From Mycolicibacterium sp. 018/SC-01/001 (GTDB lineage: Bacteria > Actinomycetota > Actinomycetes > Mycobacteriales > Mycobacteriaceae): DNA of 64,000 bases. The stretch spans positions 124,001 through 188,000 of the forward strand of contig NZ_VKAA01000003.1 in NCBI RefSeq assembly GCF_007096635.1, written 5' to 3'. The notes below the pieces were generated by a model. The model was not told the DNA's origin and did no database searches. It was given only the letters and a program-made list of their open reading frames with translations. Below are positions 1 to 7,851 of the stretch, piece after piece. Numbering within the stretch: position 1 is the first letter of the stretch; every line of letters begins with the position of its first letter. Position numbers and translations under genes: made by a program.

Positions 1-2235
1 CTCCGCTTCGGTGAGATGCCCTGTGGCGATGAGGGCTTCGACGGCATCGGGAATGAATGCCGCGTTGCTCATCTCCGTGGTCCGGGGAGCAGCCTTCACC
101 CGGGCGATCAGGGGTCGGAGCGCCGTGAGCGCCGCGTCGTAGTTCCCCAACGACACCTCGAGGAACCCCAGAACGGTGATCGGCCAATCACGCATCGCCT
201 CGAAGCCACTGCGTGCATTGGCGGCCAGGGCCTCGGTGAGGTCGGCTCGTGCTTCTTCCTCACGGCCGGTGTGAGCCCGGGTGGCCGCGCGAATGGTCAA
301 GGCGATGAATCGAGAGACGTTGCCGCCCAGCAACTCTGAACGCTCTACCGTCGCTTCCGCCAGCTGCTCGGCGTCGTCGAGCGACCCCATCCAGATCGCC
401 ACGAAGCAGGCGTGGAACGACACGAAGACGAGCTCGCTCTCCGCGCCGCGCTCCTGGCAGGACCGACGGATGGAGTCGAGCTCGGCGCGAGCGCGGGCCA
501 ACTGTCCGGACCAGCCCAAGAGGAGGGCGTTCTGCATCGACGGCCGGAAGGCGATCGGTACGTCGACGGCCGGGTTGTCCAGCTCCAGTGCGCGGCTCAG
601 GTCGGCCTCGTCGATTCCCTCGCCCTGGAGGAACCGAACCATCGCGCGCATGCCGAGGATCTGACCGAGGAGTGCTGGCGGACTCCCCGAACGCGTGGCG
701 ACCAGGACTGCTTGGTCCACCGCATCGGCCGCATCGGCGATGCGGCCAACGTTGAGCAGAGCGAACGCGAATGTGGCCAGCATCGGGGCCCGCAGGAACT
801 CCTGCCCGTCCACTTCTTGCAAACCCCGCTCGAGAATCTCTGCGCCGCGAGTGAAACTGTTGTCGAAGAGCTCCACGACGGCCAGCGTCATGAGTGCCTG
901 AGCGCGAAGCGTGCCCGGATCGGAGTCGGCGATGGCGTGATTCAGAAGATCCCGCGCCCGCGCGGAATCGCCGGCACCCATGTGATGGCCCGCCGCGCGC
1001 ACACGGCGCTCGACCGTGTCACCCCCGGGGCCGAGGTTCAGTGCCAGATCGAGGAGTTCAGCTGCCGCCGCAGGCGCGCCGCGCTTGCGCGCGAACTCGG
1101 CGGCCTGATCGATGATGTCGAGCGTCTGCTGGGTGGCGCTCGTTGCTGCAAGTGCGAGATGTCGCGCCCGGCTCTCCGGTTCGGTGACCAGATCGGCCAG
1201 CGTCGCGTGCATGGACCGTCGTGGCGCCGCGCCGGCGCCGGCGTAGACACCTCTGGCGAGCAACGGATGTGCGAACCGGACGTGCCCCTCGGAAATCTCG
1301 AGAATGCCGGCTGTCTCGGCGCCCTTCAGCATCGCGAGCAGAGTGTCCGCGTCGTCTCCCACCGCTCGACTGATCAGGTCGACTGTCGGGGCGGCCGCGC
1401 AGGCCACCGCCAGGAGCGCGTGGCGTACCCCTGCGTCGAAGCTGCTGATACGGGCGTGAACCGCCTCGGCAAGCGAGGCCGGCATCGACGTGGGGTCCAC
1501 GACGGTGCTGTCCACGGATCGCGCGAGCTGGAGGCCGTAGAACGGATTACCCGCGGAGAGCTCGTGGATTCTGCGCACGATCGACCGCGGGAGATCGCGG
1601 CCGATTCGCTCCGCGATGAGAGCGTGGAGATCGCGTATGGGCAGTGGCTGCAACGACATTCGCTCGATCGCATCGGGTGTGGGCAGTTGTAGCCACGCGG
1701 TCGCGGCGACGCTGTCACGGTCGGTCCGCGCAGTCACCAGCACCGCGACACGTCCGGTGAGTCGCCGCAGCGCGAAAGCGACCGCGTGTGTACTGGATGT
1801 GTCGAGCCAGTGCAGGTCGTCGACGGCTATCAGGAGCGGACCGTCGAGGGCCAGCTGCCGAAGGACTGAGAGCAACGCCGCCGCGACAGCGCGTGGATCG
1901 GTCGGGGTCTCTCCGAGCTCTGTGCGCAGGAGCGCGCGGTCGAGAGCGTGCCGCTGCGGATCCGGCAGGGTGGACCAGACGTCGGGTTCGAGCTCGCCGA
2001 GCAGGTCGCTCAGCGACGAGTACGACAGCGCTGTTTCCGCCGACCCCGGGCGTGCGGCGAGGACGCGGAACCCGCGCTCCCGGGCCAGTGCCACCCCTGC
2101 GAGCCACGCAGTCGTCTTGCCGATTCCGGGCTCGCCCTCGAGGACCAGCGCCCTGGGCCGGGAAACATCCGACAGGAGTCGAGTCACCGCACGCGCCTCG
2201 GCATCACGACCGATCAGACCCCCGATGCCGACCAT
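1..2235 (-). CDS. LuxR-family ATPase (LAL) transcriptional regulator, C-terminus cut off by the window
   Basis: The frame stays open from an ATG at 2235 to the left edge, giving about 745 residues with no stop. Residues 34-41 are a Walker A motif (GEPGIGKT) and residues 138-145 (VDDLHWLD) are a Walker B-like segment, both as in the AAA_16 ATPase domain. A long helical TPR-like region follows. In this family an ATP-binding sensor precedes a C-terminal LuxR helix-turn-helix; that part lies outside the window, so DNA binding is inferred from the family. The effector is unknown. The downstream gene on the other strand encodes a secreted glycine-repeat protein, but nothing shows a link. A second regulator of the same architecture lies at 28469-31258. 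Confidence 0.85.
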   Translation of the reverse strand, partial: MVGIGGLIGRDAEARAVTRLLSDVSRPRALVLEGEPGIGKTTAWLAGVALARERGFRVLAARPGSAETALSYSSLSDLLGELEPDVWSTLPDPQRHALDRALLRTELGETPTDPRAVAAALLSVLRQLALDGPLLIAVDDLHWLDTSSTHAVAFALRRLTGRVAVLVTARTDRDSVAATAWLQLPTPDAIERMSLQPLPIRDLHALIAERIGRDLPRSIVRRIHELSAGNPFYGLQLARSVDSTVVDPTSMPASLAEAVHARISSFDAGVRHALLAVACAAAPTVDLISRAVGDDADTLLAMLKGAETAGILEISEGHVRFAHPLLARGVYAGAGAAPRRSMHATLADLVTEPESRARHLALAATSATQQTLDIIDQAAEFARKRGAPAAAAELLDLALNLGPGGDTVERRVRAAGHHMGAGDSARARDLLNHAIADSDPGTLRAQALMTLAVVELFDNSFTRGAEILERGLQEVDGQEFLRAPMLATFAFALLNVGRIADAADAVDQAVLVATRSGSPPALLGQILGMRAMVRFLQGEGIDEADLSRALELDNPAVDVPIAFRPSMQNALLLGWSGQLARARAELDSIRRSCQERGAESELVFVSFHACFVAIWMGSLDDAEQLAEATVERSELLGGNVSRFIALTIRAATRAHTGREEEARADLTEALAANARSGFEAMRDWPITVLGFLEVSLGNYDAALTALRPLIARVKAAPRTTEMSNAAFIPDAVEALIATGHLTEAE

Positions 2236-2453
2236 GCAACCATGATCTGACAACGGATGAGGCGGCGCTTGTCAGCGCGGCGGTACGTCACAAACCGCGT
2301 CCCATCCTTTCCTAGGGAATCACCTAGTTACCAGCCGTTCCGGCGACCAATAACGTCACGCACGTGCCATCGGGGGCGGCACCGGCAGCATCGCTGCTTT
2401 CGGCTCGCGCACTGGGATGGTCGACGACAGCTACCACTGATCAGGAGTTCAGG

Positions 2454-3821
2454 ATGCGACTTACACCCGCCGCTCACAGATTCACCACGCGATCGCAGGT
2501 GACGATTTTCGCCGGAGCGGGACTGACAGCTGGTGCCCTGCTGCTCTGCGGCCCAGCAGCTCTCGCCTTCGCCGACTCCCCGACGATCGTGACGCAGTGT
2601 TCCCAGATCGCAGCCGTGTGCGACACCTCGGGCAGGAACGTCGCGCCCGCGAAGCTGCCGGCGGCCATCGCAGCGGCGCAACCGCGAGGTCCCGTTGTCC
2701 GTCTGTTCGGTAACGGTGCCGACGCTGCGGCCGACTGTGTCGGCGCCGCATGTGATGGTGGCCGCGGCGGCCTGCTCTTCGGTAACGGCGGGGCAGGAGC
2801 CAACGGCGGTGCGGGCGGCGATGCCGGCCTGTGGGGCAACGGTGGTCGCGGTGGCGACGGACTCGCCGGTCAGGCCGGTGGAGATGGCGGTCGCGGCGGC
2901 CTGTGGGGCGGCGACGGCGGCGACGGCGGGAACGGCGGGGCCGGCGGCGGTGCCGGCGGCAAGGGTGGCAGCGCCCGGCTCTTCGGCAACGGTGGGGCCG
3001 GCGGCAACGGCGGGGTCGGTGCGACCGGTGCTGCCGGCGTGAACCCCGGCCCGCTGGAACCTGCGACCACGGCAGGCCGGGGCCAGGATGGAGCTCAGGG
3101 CCCGACAAGTGGCGACAGCTCGTACGGACAATCAGGCGGCGCCGGTGCCAATGGCGTGCCCGGTCAGGCCGGCGGTGACGGCGGTGACGGCGGTTATGCC
3201 ACCACCGTTGACGGGTTCAACGCCTACGGCGGCGACGGCGGGCAGGGCGGTGTCGGCGGTGCAGGAGCACCCGGAGGCAACGGCGGACGGGGCGGGGAGG
3301 CCCTGGTTTCTCGCGGGATTCTGGCCAGAGGCGGCAAAGGCGGTGACGGCGGCATGGGAGGAACCGGTGCGCGCGGCGGGGACGGCGGCGACGGCGGACG
3401 AGGGCTCGCAAACGTCGGTGCGGAGGTTCCCGGCGATGGCGGCAACGGCGGCAACGGTGGAGCCGGCGCGGCGGGCGGCTCCGGCGGCGGCGGTGGGGCC
3501 GGGGGTGCCGGCGGAGATGGTGGCGTGATCAGCGGTCGCGGTGGAACCGGTGGAAGCGGCGGAGACGGAGGGACCGGTGGAACCGGCGCCAGAGGCGGAG
3601 ACGGCGGAAGTGGCGGCGGAGGCGCAGATGGCGGCGGTACACCTGGAAAGGGTGGGAAGGGCGGCCTCGGCGGGTCCGGTGGCGCCGGTGGCGCAGGCGG
3701 TGCTGAGGGGGTTGGCGGTCGCGGCGGCATCGTCGGCGGTCGCGGCGACAACGGTTCCCGCGGTACCACCGGCAGTCAAGGTGAGCAAGGCGCACGAGGG
3801 AACGACGGCGCCGACGGCTGA
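2454..3821 (+). CDS. secreted glycine-rich PGRS-like protein without a PE domain
   Basis: 455 residues. The ATG at 2454 is chosen because AGGAG sits 7 bases upstream and the protein then begins with a clear export signal: MRLTPAAHRFTTRS, a hydrophobic stretch to about residue 38, and likely cleavage near ALAFA/DSP. The first mature segment has four cysteines (49, 56, 95, 100), which could form disulfides outside the cell. From about residue 84 the chain is nearly all GGX/GNGGAGG repeats with LFGNGG and LWGNGG blocks, as in the PGRS part of mycobacterial PE_PGRS proteins. The roughly 100-residue PE domain is missing. The last 25 residues change to strict Gly-X-Y triplets. Function is unknown; a surface or wall protein is inferred. 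Confidence 0.8.
   Translation: MRLTPAAHRFTTRSQVTIFAGAGLTAGALLLCGPAALAFADSPTIVTQCSQIAAVCDTSGRNVAPAKLPAAIAAAQPRGPVVRLFGNGADAAADCVGAACDGGRGGLLFGNGGAGANGGAGGDAGLWGNGGRGGDGLAGQAGGDGGRGGLWGGDGGDGGNGGAGGGAGGKGGSARLFGNGGAGGNGGVGATGAAGVNPGPLEPATTAGRGQDGAQGPTSGDSSYGQSGGAGANGVPGQAGGDGGDGGYATTVDGFNAYGGDGGQGGVGGAGAPGGNGGRGGEALVSRGILARGGKGGDGGMGGTGARGGDGGDGGRGLANVGAEVPGDGGNGGNGGAGAAGGSGGGGGAGGAGGDGGVISGRGGTGGSGGDGGTGGTGARGGDGGSGGGGADGGGTPGKGGKGGLGGSGGAGGAGGAEGVGGRGGIVGGRGDNGSRGTTGSQGEQGARGNDGADG
2760..3743 (+). repeat. tandem GGX-coding repeat (PGRS-like) region
   Basis: Degenerate GGCGGN/GGNGGC-type units repeat throughout, coding for Gly-Gly-X runs inside the secreted protein. The bases are too variable for exact unit counting by eye. 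The opposite strand and other frames carry long alanine- or proline-rich open frames that are by-products of this composition. Such regions are prone to slippage and to assembly error. Confidence 0.75.
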
Positions 3822-3836
3822 GCGGCCCGTCGTGAA

Positions 3837-4565
3837 CTACCCCGAGCGGTGCAGGGTGATCCGGTAGGTGTACTGCTCGGGCAGAAAGTGGCTGACCGCC
3901 AATTCGACGGCGCGGCCTTCGGTGTCGCGGTAGAGCCGGTCCACCCGCAGCATCGGATGGCCCTCCGGGCATCCGACCGCGGCGGCGGAACGGTCGTCGG
4001 CAGCACCCACCGTGATCGACTGTGCCGCTTCGGCGATGGGGCTGCGCAGATGCGGCTCGAGCAGTCCGATCACCGTCTGCCTGCTCTGTGCCCCGGTACG
4101 CAGATCGGCTGACGACGTGACCATCGCCGCCACCTCGGGAGGTAGGTGAACGATCGTGTGGCCGAACGGTATCCCGTCATGTAGTCGGCGAAAGACGACC
4201 GTGTGCACGACATCGCCGTCGAGGCGCAGGCGGCTGGCCGCGTCGATGTCGACGCGGCGGCGCAGTCCGTCGAGAACCTCCATCGTCGTGTCGTCGGACA
4301 GGCTCATCAGATCCTCGATCGAGCCAAGCCTGCGCAGGTACCGGCGGCCGTCACCACCGGCGTAGGTGCCCCGGCCGGGCACCCGGTACACCATCCCGTC
4401 GGCGACGAGGTCCTGGAACGCGCGCCGTACGGTCTGGCGCGAAAGGCCATGCAGCTCCGACAGTTCCGATTCCGTCGGCAGACGCTGCCCGTCGGCGTAC
4501 CGGCCGCTGCGGATCTCGTCGCGCAGCTGATCACGCAACACCTGGTAGGCCGGCGCAGGTTTCAT
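3837..4565 (-). CDS. GntR/HutC-family transcriptional regulator with UTRA domain
   Basis: 242 residues. Residues about 5-70 form the winged helix of GntR regulators (LRDEIRSGRYADGQRLPTES, then SRQTVRRAFQDLVADG). Residues about 90-235 resemble the UTRA ligand domain, including a C-terminal region like SHFLPEQYTYRITLHRSG. Its ATG directly abuts the stop codon of the acyl-CoA dehydrogenase gene, so the two are almost certainly co-transcribed and translationally coupled. It may therefore sense an acyl-CoA or organic acid handled by that enzyme. Two similar imperfect palindromes at the divergent promoter (5712-5729 and 5776-5793) are candidate operators. The gene converges on the glycine-rich protein gene with a 15-base gap. 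Confidence 0.9.
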   Translation of the reverse strand: MKPAPAYQVLRDQLRDEIRSGRYADGQRLPTESELSELHGLSRQTVRRAFQDLVADGMVYRVPGRGTYAGGDGRRYLRRLGSIEDLMSLSDDTTMEVLDGLRRRVDIDAASRLRLDGDVVHTVVFRRLHDGIPFGHTIVHLPPEVAAMVTSSADLRTGAQSRQTVIGLLEPHLRSPIAEAAQSITVGAADDRSAAAVGCPEGHPMLRVDRLYRDTEGRAVELAVSHFLPEQYTYRITLHRSG

Positions 4566-5726
4566 CTAGATGCCGCCGCGGGCGACGAGCTGGCCTGCGA
4601 TGACGTTGCGTTGGATTTCGTTGGTGCCTTCGCCGACGATCATCAGGGGGGCGTCGCGGAAGTAGCGTTCGACGTCGTACTCGCATGAGTAGCCGTAGCC
4701 GCCGTGGATGCGCACTGCGTCCAGCGCGATCTGCATGGCGGTTTCGGAGGCGAACAGTTTGGCCATGCCGGCTTCCATGTCGGCGCGATCCCCCGCGTCG
4801 TAGCAGTCGGCGGCGTGGAGGGTGAGTTGGCGGGCGGCGGTCAGTTTGGTGGCCATGTCGGCCAGGTAGTGGCCGATGGCCTGGTGTTTCCAGATGGGTT
4901 GGCCGAAGCTCTCGCGGTCCTGGGCGTAGGCCAGTGCGTCGTCGAGCGCGGCGGTGGCGACGCCGAGGGCTCGGGCGGCGACCTGGATACGGCCGGTCTC
5001 GAGGCCTTTCATCATCTGCGAGAACCCTTTACCGGGTTCAGCGCCGAGAACGGCGGTCGCCGGGACGCGGCAGTCGTCGAAGGACAGTTCGCAGGATTCG
5101 ACGCCTTTGTAGCCCAGCTTGGGTAGGTCCCGCGACACCGTCAGACCGGGAGTCGGGTTCTCGACCAGCACCACCGAGATGCCGCGGTGTTTGGGCGTGG
5201 CGGTGGGATCGGTTTTGCACAGCAGCGCGATCAGGCCGGAGCGGCGCGCGTTGGAGATCCACGTCTTGGCGCCGGTGATGACGAGGTCGGCACCGTCGGG
5301 GCGGGCGGTGGTGGTCATGTTCTGCAGGTCCGAGCCGCCACTGGGTTCGGTCAGTGCCATCGTGGCCCGCAGCGCCCCGCTGGCCATCGCGGGCAGGTAG
5401 GTCTGTTTCTGCTCCTCGGTGCCGAACAGGGCCAGCAGCTTGGCGACCACGGTGTGCCCGCCCATCGCCCCGGCCAGACTCATCCAGCCGCGCGCCAACT
5501 CCTGGGTGACCAGCACGTAGCAGCGGGTGGACACCGGGGTGCCGCCGTATTCCTCGGGGACGGCCAACCCGTAGATGCCGATCTGCTTCATCTGCTCGAT
5601 CCACGCCTCGGGATAGGTGTTGGCGTGCTCCATGTCCCGGACGCTGGGCCGGACCTCGCGATCGACGAACGACCGAACCGTATCGACCAGCATCACTTCT
5701 TCATCACTGAGCATATGTACGGCCAT
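4566..5726 (-). CDS. acyl-CoA dehydrogenase, medium/short-chain type
   Basis: 386 residues. This flavoenzyme family oxidises acyl-CoA to trans-2-enoyl-CoA and passes electrons to ETF. Visible signatures are LTEPSGGSDL, the FDDCRVPATAVLG segment, the DRESFGQP region and C-terminal VGEGTNEIQR, whose Glu is the expected catalytic base. The open frame extends further upstream over the divergent MaoC gene, so the ATG at 5726 was chosen; an ATG at 5714 (MLSDEEV) is the alternative. Length is normal for the family. It heads an operon with the GntR gene and is divergent from a hydratase-like gene, which suggests a small dedicated acyl-CoA pathway. The substrate is not known. Confidence 0.9.
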   Translation of the reverse strand: MAVHMLSDEEVMLVDTVRSFVDREVRPSVRDMEHANTYPEAWIEQMKQIGIYGLAVPEEYGGTPVSTRCYVLVTQELARGWMSLAGAMGGHTVVAKLLALFGTEEQKQTYLPAMASGALRATMALTEPSGGSDLQNMTTTARPDGADLVITGAKTWISNARRSGLIALLCKTDPTATPKHRGISVVLVENPTPGLTVSRDLPKLGYKGVESCELSFDDCRVPATAVLGAEPGKGFSQMMKGLETGRIQVAARALGVATAALDDALAYAQDRESFGQPIWKHQAIGHYLADMATKLTAARQLTLHAADCYDAGDRADMEAGMAKLFASETAMQIALDAVRIHGGYGYSCEYDVERYFRDAPLMIVGEGTNEIQRNVIAGQLVARGGI

Positions 5727-5729
5727 ATC
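5712..5729. promoter_or_regulatory. candidate regulator operator, site 1
   Basis: Imperfect palindrome CATATG-TACGGC-CATATC covering both possible start codons of the acyl-CoA dehydrogenase gene. The same core, TGTACGGCCA, recurs 64 bases away at 5776-5793, about six helical turns. Binding by the adjacent GntR protein is inferred only. Confidence 0.35.
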
Positions 5730-5772
5730 GACGATGTTGACACACCGAGTTGCCTGATGCCAGCATGCGGGG

Positions 5773-6783
5773 GTGAATTTGTACGGCCAAATGACGGGCG
5801 GGCCCTTCTTCGACGATCTGCACGTCGGCCAGGTGTTCGAGACGGCCCCGTCGATGACGTTGACCTCGGGCGCGGCGGCGATGCACCAGTCGATCCTCGG
5901 CGACCGCATGCGCCTGCCACTCGACGCCGGGCTGTCGGCTGCCGTCACCGGTACGACGGCGCCGCTCGCGCATCCCGCGCTGGTCTGCGATGTGGCGATC
6001 GGGCAGTCCACCCTCGTCACACAGCGGGTCATGGCTAACCTGTTCTACCGGGGGTTGACGTTCCATCGCTTCCCGGTCATCGGCGACACCCTGGCCACCC
6101 GTACCGAAGTGGTTGGGCTCAAGCAGAACTCGGCCCGGCCCGGCCGGCCGGTCACCGGACTCGCCGCCTTGAGGATGACGACGACGGACGGTGACGGACG
6201 GCTCGTGCTCGACTTCCACCGCTGCGCGATGCTGCCGTGCAGTGCCGACACGGTCGACACGGGTCACCACGACGACATGGACGTCATCGGCACAGGGGCC
6301 GCGTCCCCGGCCGATGCGGTAGCCGGGTGGGATGTGGCCGCGTTCCAGTCCCGCGTTCCCGGCGCCGGCGTCGTCCCGGTCGCCGGAACGGTGCAGCGCA
6401 GCACGGCCGACGTGGTGAGCAGCGCTCCCGAACTCGCCCGTCTGACACTCAACGTCGCCGCCACGCATCATGATTCGCGGGTCTCCGGCAGGCGGCTCGT
6501 GTACGGCGGGCACACGATCGGGCTGGCGCTGGCGCAGGCCACCCGGCTGCTGCCGAACCTGGCGGTCGTCACCGGTTGGGAGTCCTGCCAGCACACCGCA
6601 CCGGTGCACGAGGCCGACACCCTCTACAGCGATCTCACCGTCGAGGACGTGACCCCGCGCCCCGACGGCAGGGGTGCCGCAGTGCGGTTGCGGTCGGTCG
6701 TCTACGCCGTCACCCAGAACGAGGCAGATGACGAGCCCGACCGCGCGGTCCTCGACTGGGTGTTCACCGGCGTCGTGTTCTAG
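5773..6783 (+). CDS. MaoC-family double-hotdog acyl-CoA hydratase, mesaconyl-CoA hydratase-like
   Basis: 336 residues from a GTG. The protein opens with TGGPFFDDLHVGQVFE and has two hotdog-type halves. The second half holds SGRRLVYGGHTIGLALAQA, close to the hydratase region of mesaconyl-CoA/beta-methylmalyl-CoA hydratases, which are of similar length (about 340). Enzymes of this group add or remove water on C4-C5 enoyl-CoA esters. The divergent acyl-CoA dehydrogenase could supply the enoyl-CoA, so the pair may act in branched or dicarboxylic acyl-CoA breakdown; this is inference. Only 46 bases separate the two start codons, leaving one compact shared promoter. Confidence 0.75.
   Translation: MNLYGQMTGGPFFDDLHVGQVFETAPSMTLTSGAAAMHQSILGDRMRLPLDAGLSAAVTGTTAPLAHPALVCDVAIGQSTLVTQRVMANLFYRGLTFHRFPVIGDTLATRTEVVGLKQNSARPGRPVTGLAALRMTTTDGDGRLVLDFHRCAMLPCSADTVDTGHHDDMDVIGTGAASPADAVAGWDVAAFQSRVPGAGVVPVAGTVQRSTADVVSSAPELARLTLNVAATHHDSRVSGRRLVYGGHTIGLALAQATRLLPNLAVVTGWESCQHTAPVHEADTLYSDLTVEDVTPRPDGRGAAVRLRSVVYAVTQNEADDEPDRAVLDWVFTGVVF
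5776..5793. promoter_or_regulatory. candidate regulator operator, site 2
   Basis: AATTTG-TACGGC-CAAATG, with ATTTG/CAAAT arms around the same TACGGC spacer as site 1. It lies over the first codons of the MaoC-like gene, so a bound protein could block both divergent genes. Confidence 0.35.
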
Positions 6784-6786
6784 ACC

Positions 6787-7701
6787 TCACGCCGCAGGCG
6801 CCCGAAAAGCGGTCCGCAACAGCTCGCATTGGCTGGCGAAGAACCTCTGCGAGACTTCGGCTTTGGGCGCGACGCCGTCGAACCCGTGGAACGCGCCCGG
6901 CACGACCATCACGTCGCAGGGCACCCCGGCATCACGCAGCCGCTGCGCGTAGGCCAGATCCTCGTCGTGGAAGAGGTCCAGCGTGCCGACGCCGATCCAG
7001 GCCGGCGGCAATCCGGTGAGATCGGTGCGCCGCGCCGGGACCGCGACGTGGGGATCGGCGTCGCGCAGATAAGCCTGCCACCCGAAGCGGTTGCTGGTCT
7101 GATTCCACAGCCGATGGCCGGGATTGTCCAGACCGGCGCGTCCGACGGTGCGGTCGTCGAGCATCGGATACACGAGAAGTTGTGCTGCCACGGGGATTTC
7201 GTTGCGGTCGCGAAGCAGAAGGGCCAGTGCGGCGGCCAATCCGCCGCCGGCGCTGGCGCCACCGATCGCGACCCGGCCGCGATCGACGTCCGGTAGCCCG
7301 GCCAACCACGACAGTGCGGTGTAGCAGTCCTCGAGCGGTGTCGGATACGGATGTTCCGGTGCCAGGCGGTAATTCACCGCGGCGACCGTGGCACCGAGTT
7401 CGCGTGCGAAACGGCGGCAGAGCTCGTCGTCCTGGGCGGCGTCGCCGATGACGTAACCGCCGCCATGGATCCACAGCAGAGCCGGTCCGGGGGACGAGAT
7501 GCCCGATGGCCGGTGCAGGCGCACCGACACGCCGGAGCCCAGCGTGAGCACCTCGACATCGGTCGGCGCCGACCGCCACAGCATCCGCGACGCCGCCCGC
7601 ACGAACGGCAGCGTCACCGGAGTGATCATCTGTTTGGGCAGCAGCCGTGCGCTGCGCCGCAGCTCGGGATGGAATTCGGCGACGGGCTTGGGGCGGGCCA
7701 T
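6787..7701 (-). CDS. alpha/beta hydrolase, hormone-sensitive-lipase (HSL) type esterase
   Basis: 304 residues. The oxyanion-hole motif HGGG is at residues 79-82, the nucleophile elbow GGASAGG has Ser at 150, an Asp lies in DLFHDEDL and the catalytic His in GAFHGFD. This is the HSL (Lip) family, which hydrolyses short- and medium-chain carboxylic esters in the cytoplasm; no signal peptide is seen. It converges on the MaoC-like gene with a 3-base gap and is divergent from another hydrolase at 7852, which uses GGAW instead of HGGG. The mycobacterial lipH/lipI group looks similar, but I cannot assign an orthologue. Confidence 0.87.
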   Translation of the reverse strand: MARPKPVAEFHPELRRSARLLPKQMITPVTLPFVRAASRMLWRSAPTDVEVLTLGSGVSVRLHRPSGISSPGPALLWIHGGGYVIGDAAQDDELCRRFARELGATVAAVNYRLAPEHPYPTPLEDCYTALSWLAGLPDVDRGRVAIGGASAGGGLAAALALLLRDRNEIPVAAQLLVYPMLDDRTVGRAGLDNPGHRLWNQTSNRFGWQAYLRDADPHVAVPARRTDLTGLPPAWIGVGTLDLFHDEDLAYAQRLRDAGVPCDVMVVPGAFHGFDGVAPKAEVSQRFFASQCELLRTAFRAPAA

Positions 7702-7851
7702 CGCACCAGTATGCGGAGCCGCTCGATGAAGCTGCTGTGACCTGGTGTTTCTGTCGTCAATATGTCACAGGCGGACTACAGGTCGAAATCAGTAGACAAC
7801 TGCACGCAAAATGTCAGTTTGGGGGGCAGGCTTGGGGGTACGGTAAGCGCC

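Noticed and set aside
412..1692. 426-residue open frame on the + strand
   Set aside because: It lies opposite the LuxR-type ATPase gene, which has Walker motifs; the + frame shows no recognisable domain and is a GC-driven shadow.
2760..3740. Possible CRISPR-like or minisatellite array
   Set aside because: Repeats are degenerate triplet-based coding units with no fixed spacer; a PGRS-like coding region explains them.
2328..3788. Long Ala-, Pro- or Arg-rich open frames on the minus strand over the glycine-repeat gene
   Set aside because: They come from repeated GGC-type codons read in other frames. The + frame has a signal peptide, ribosome site and consistent repeats.
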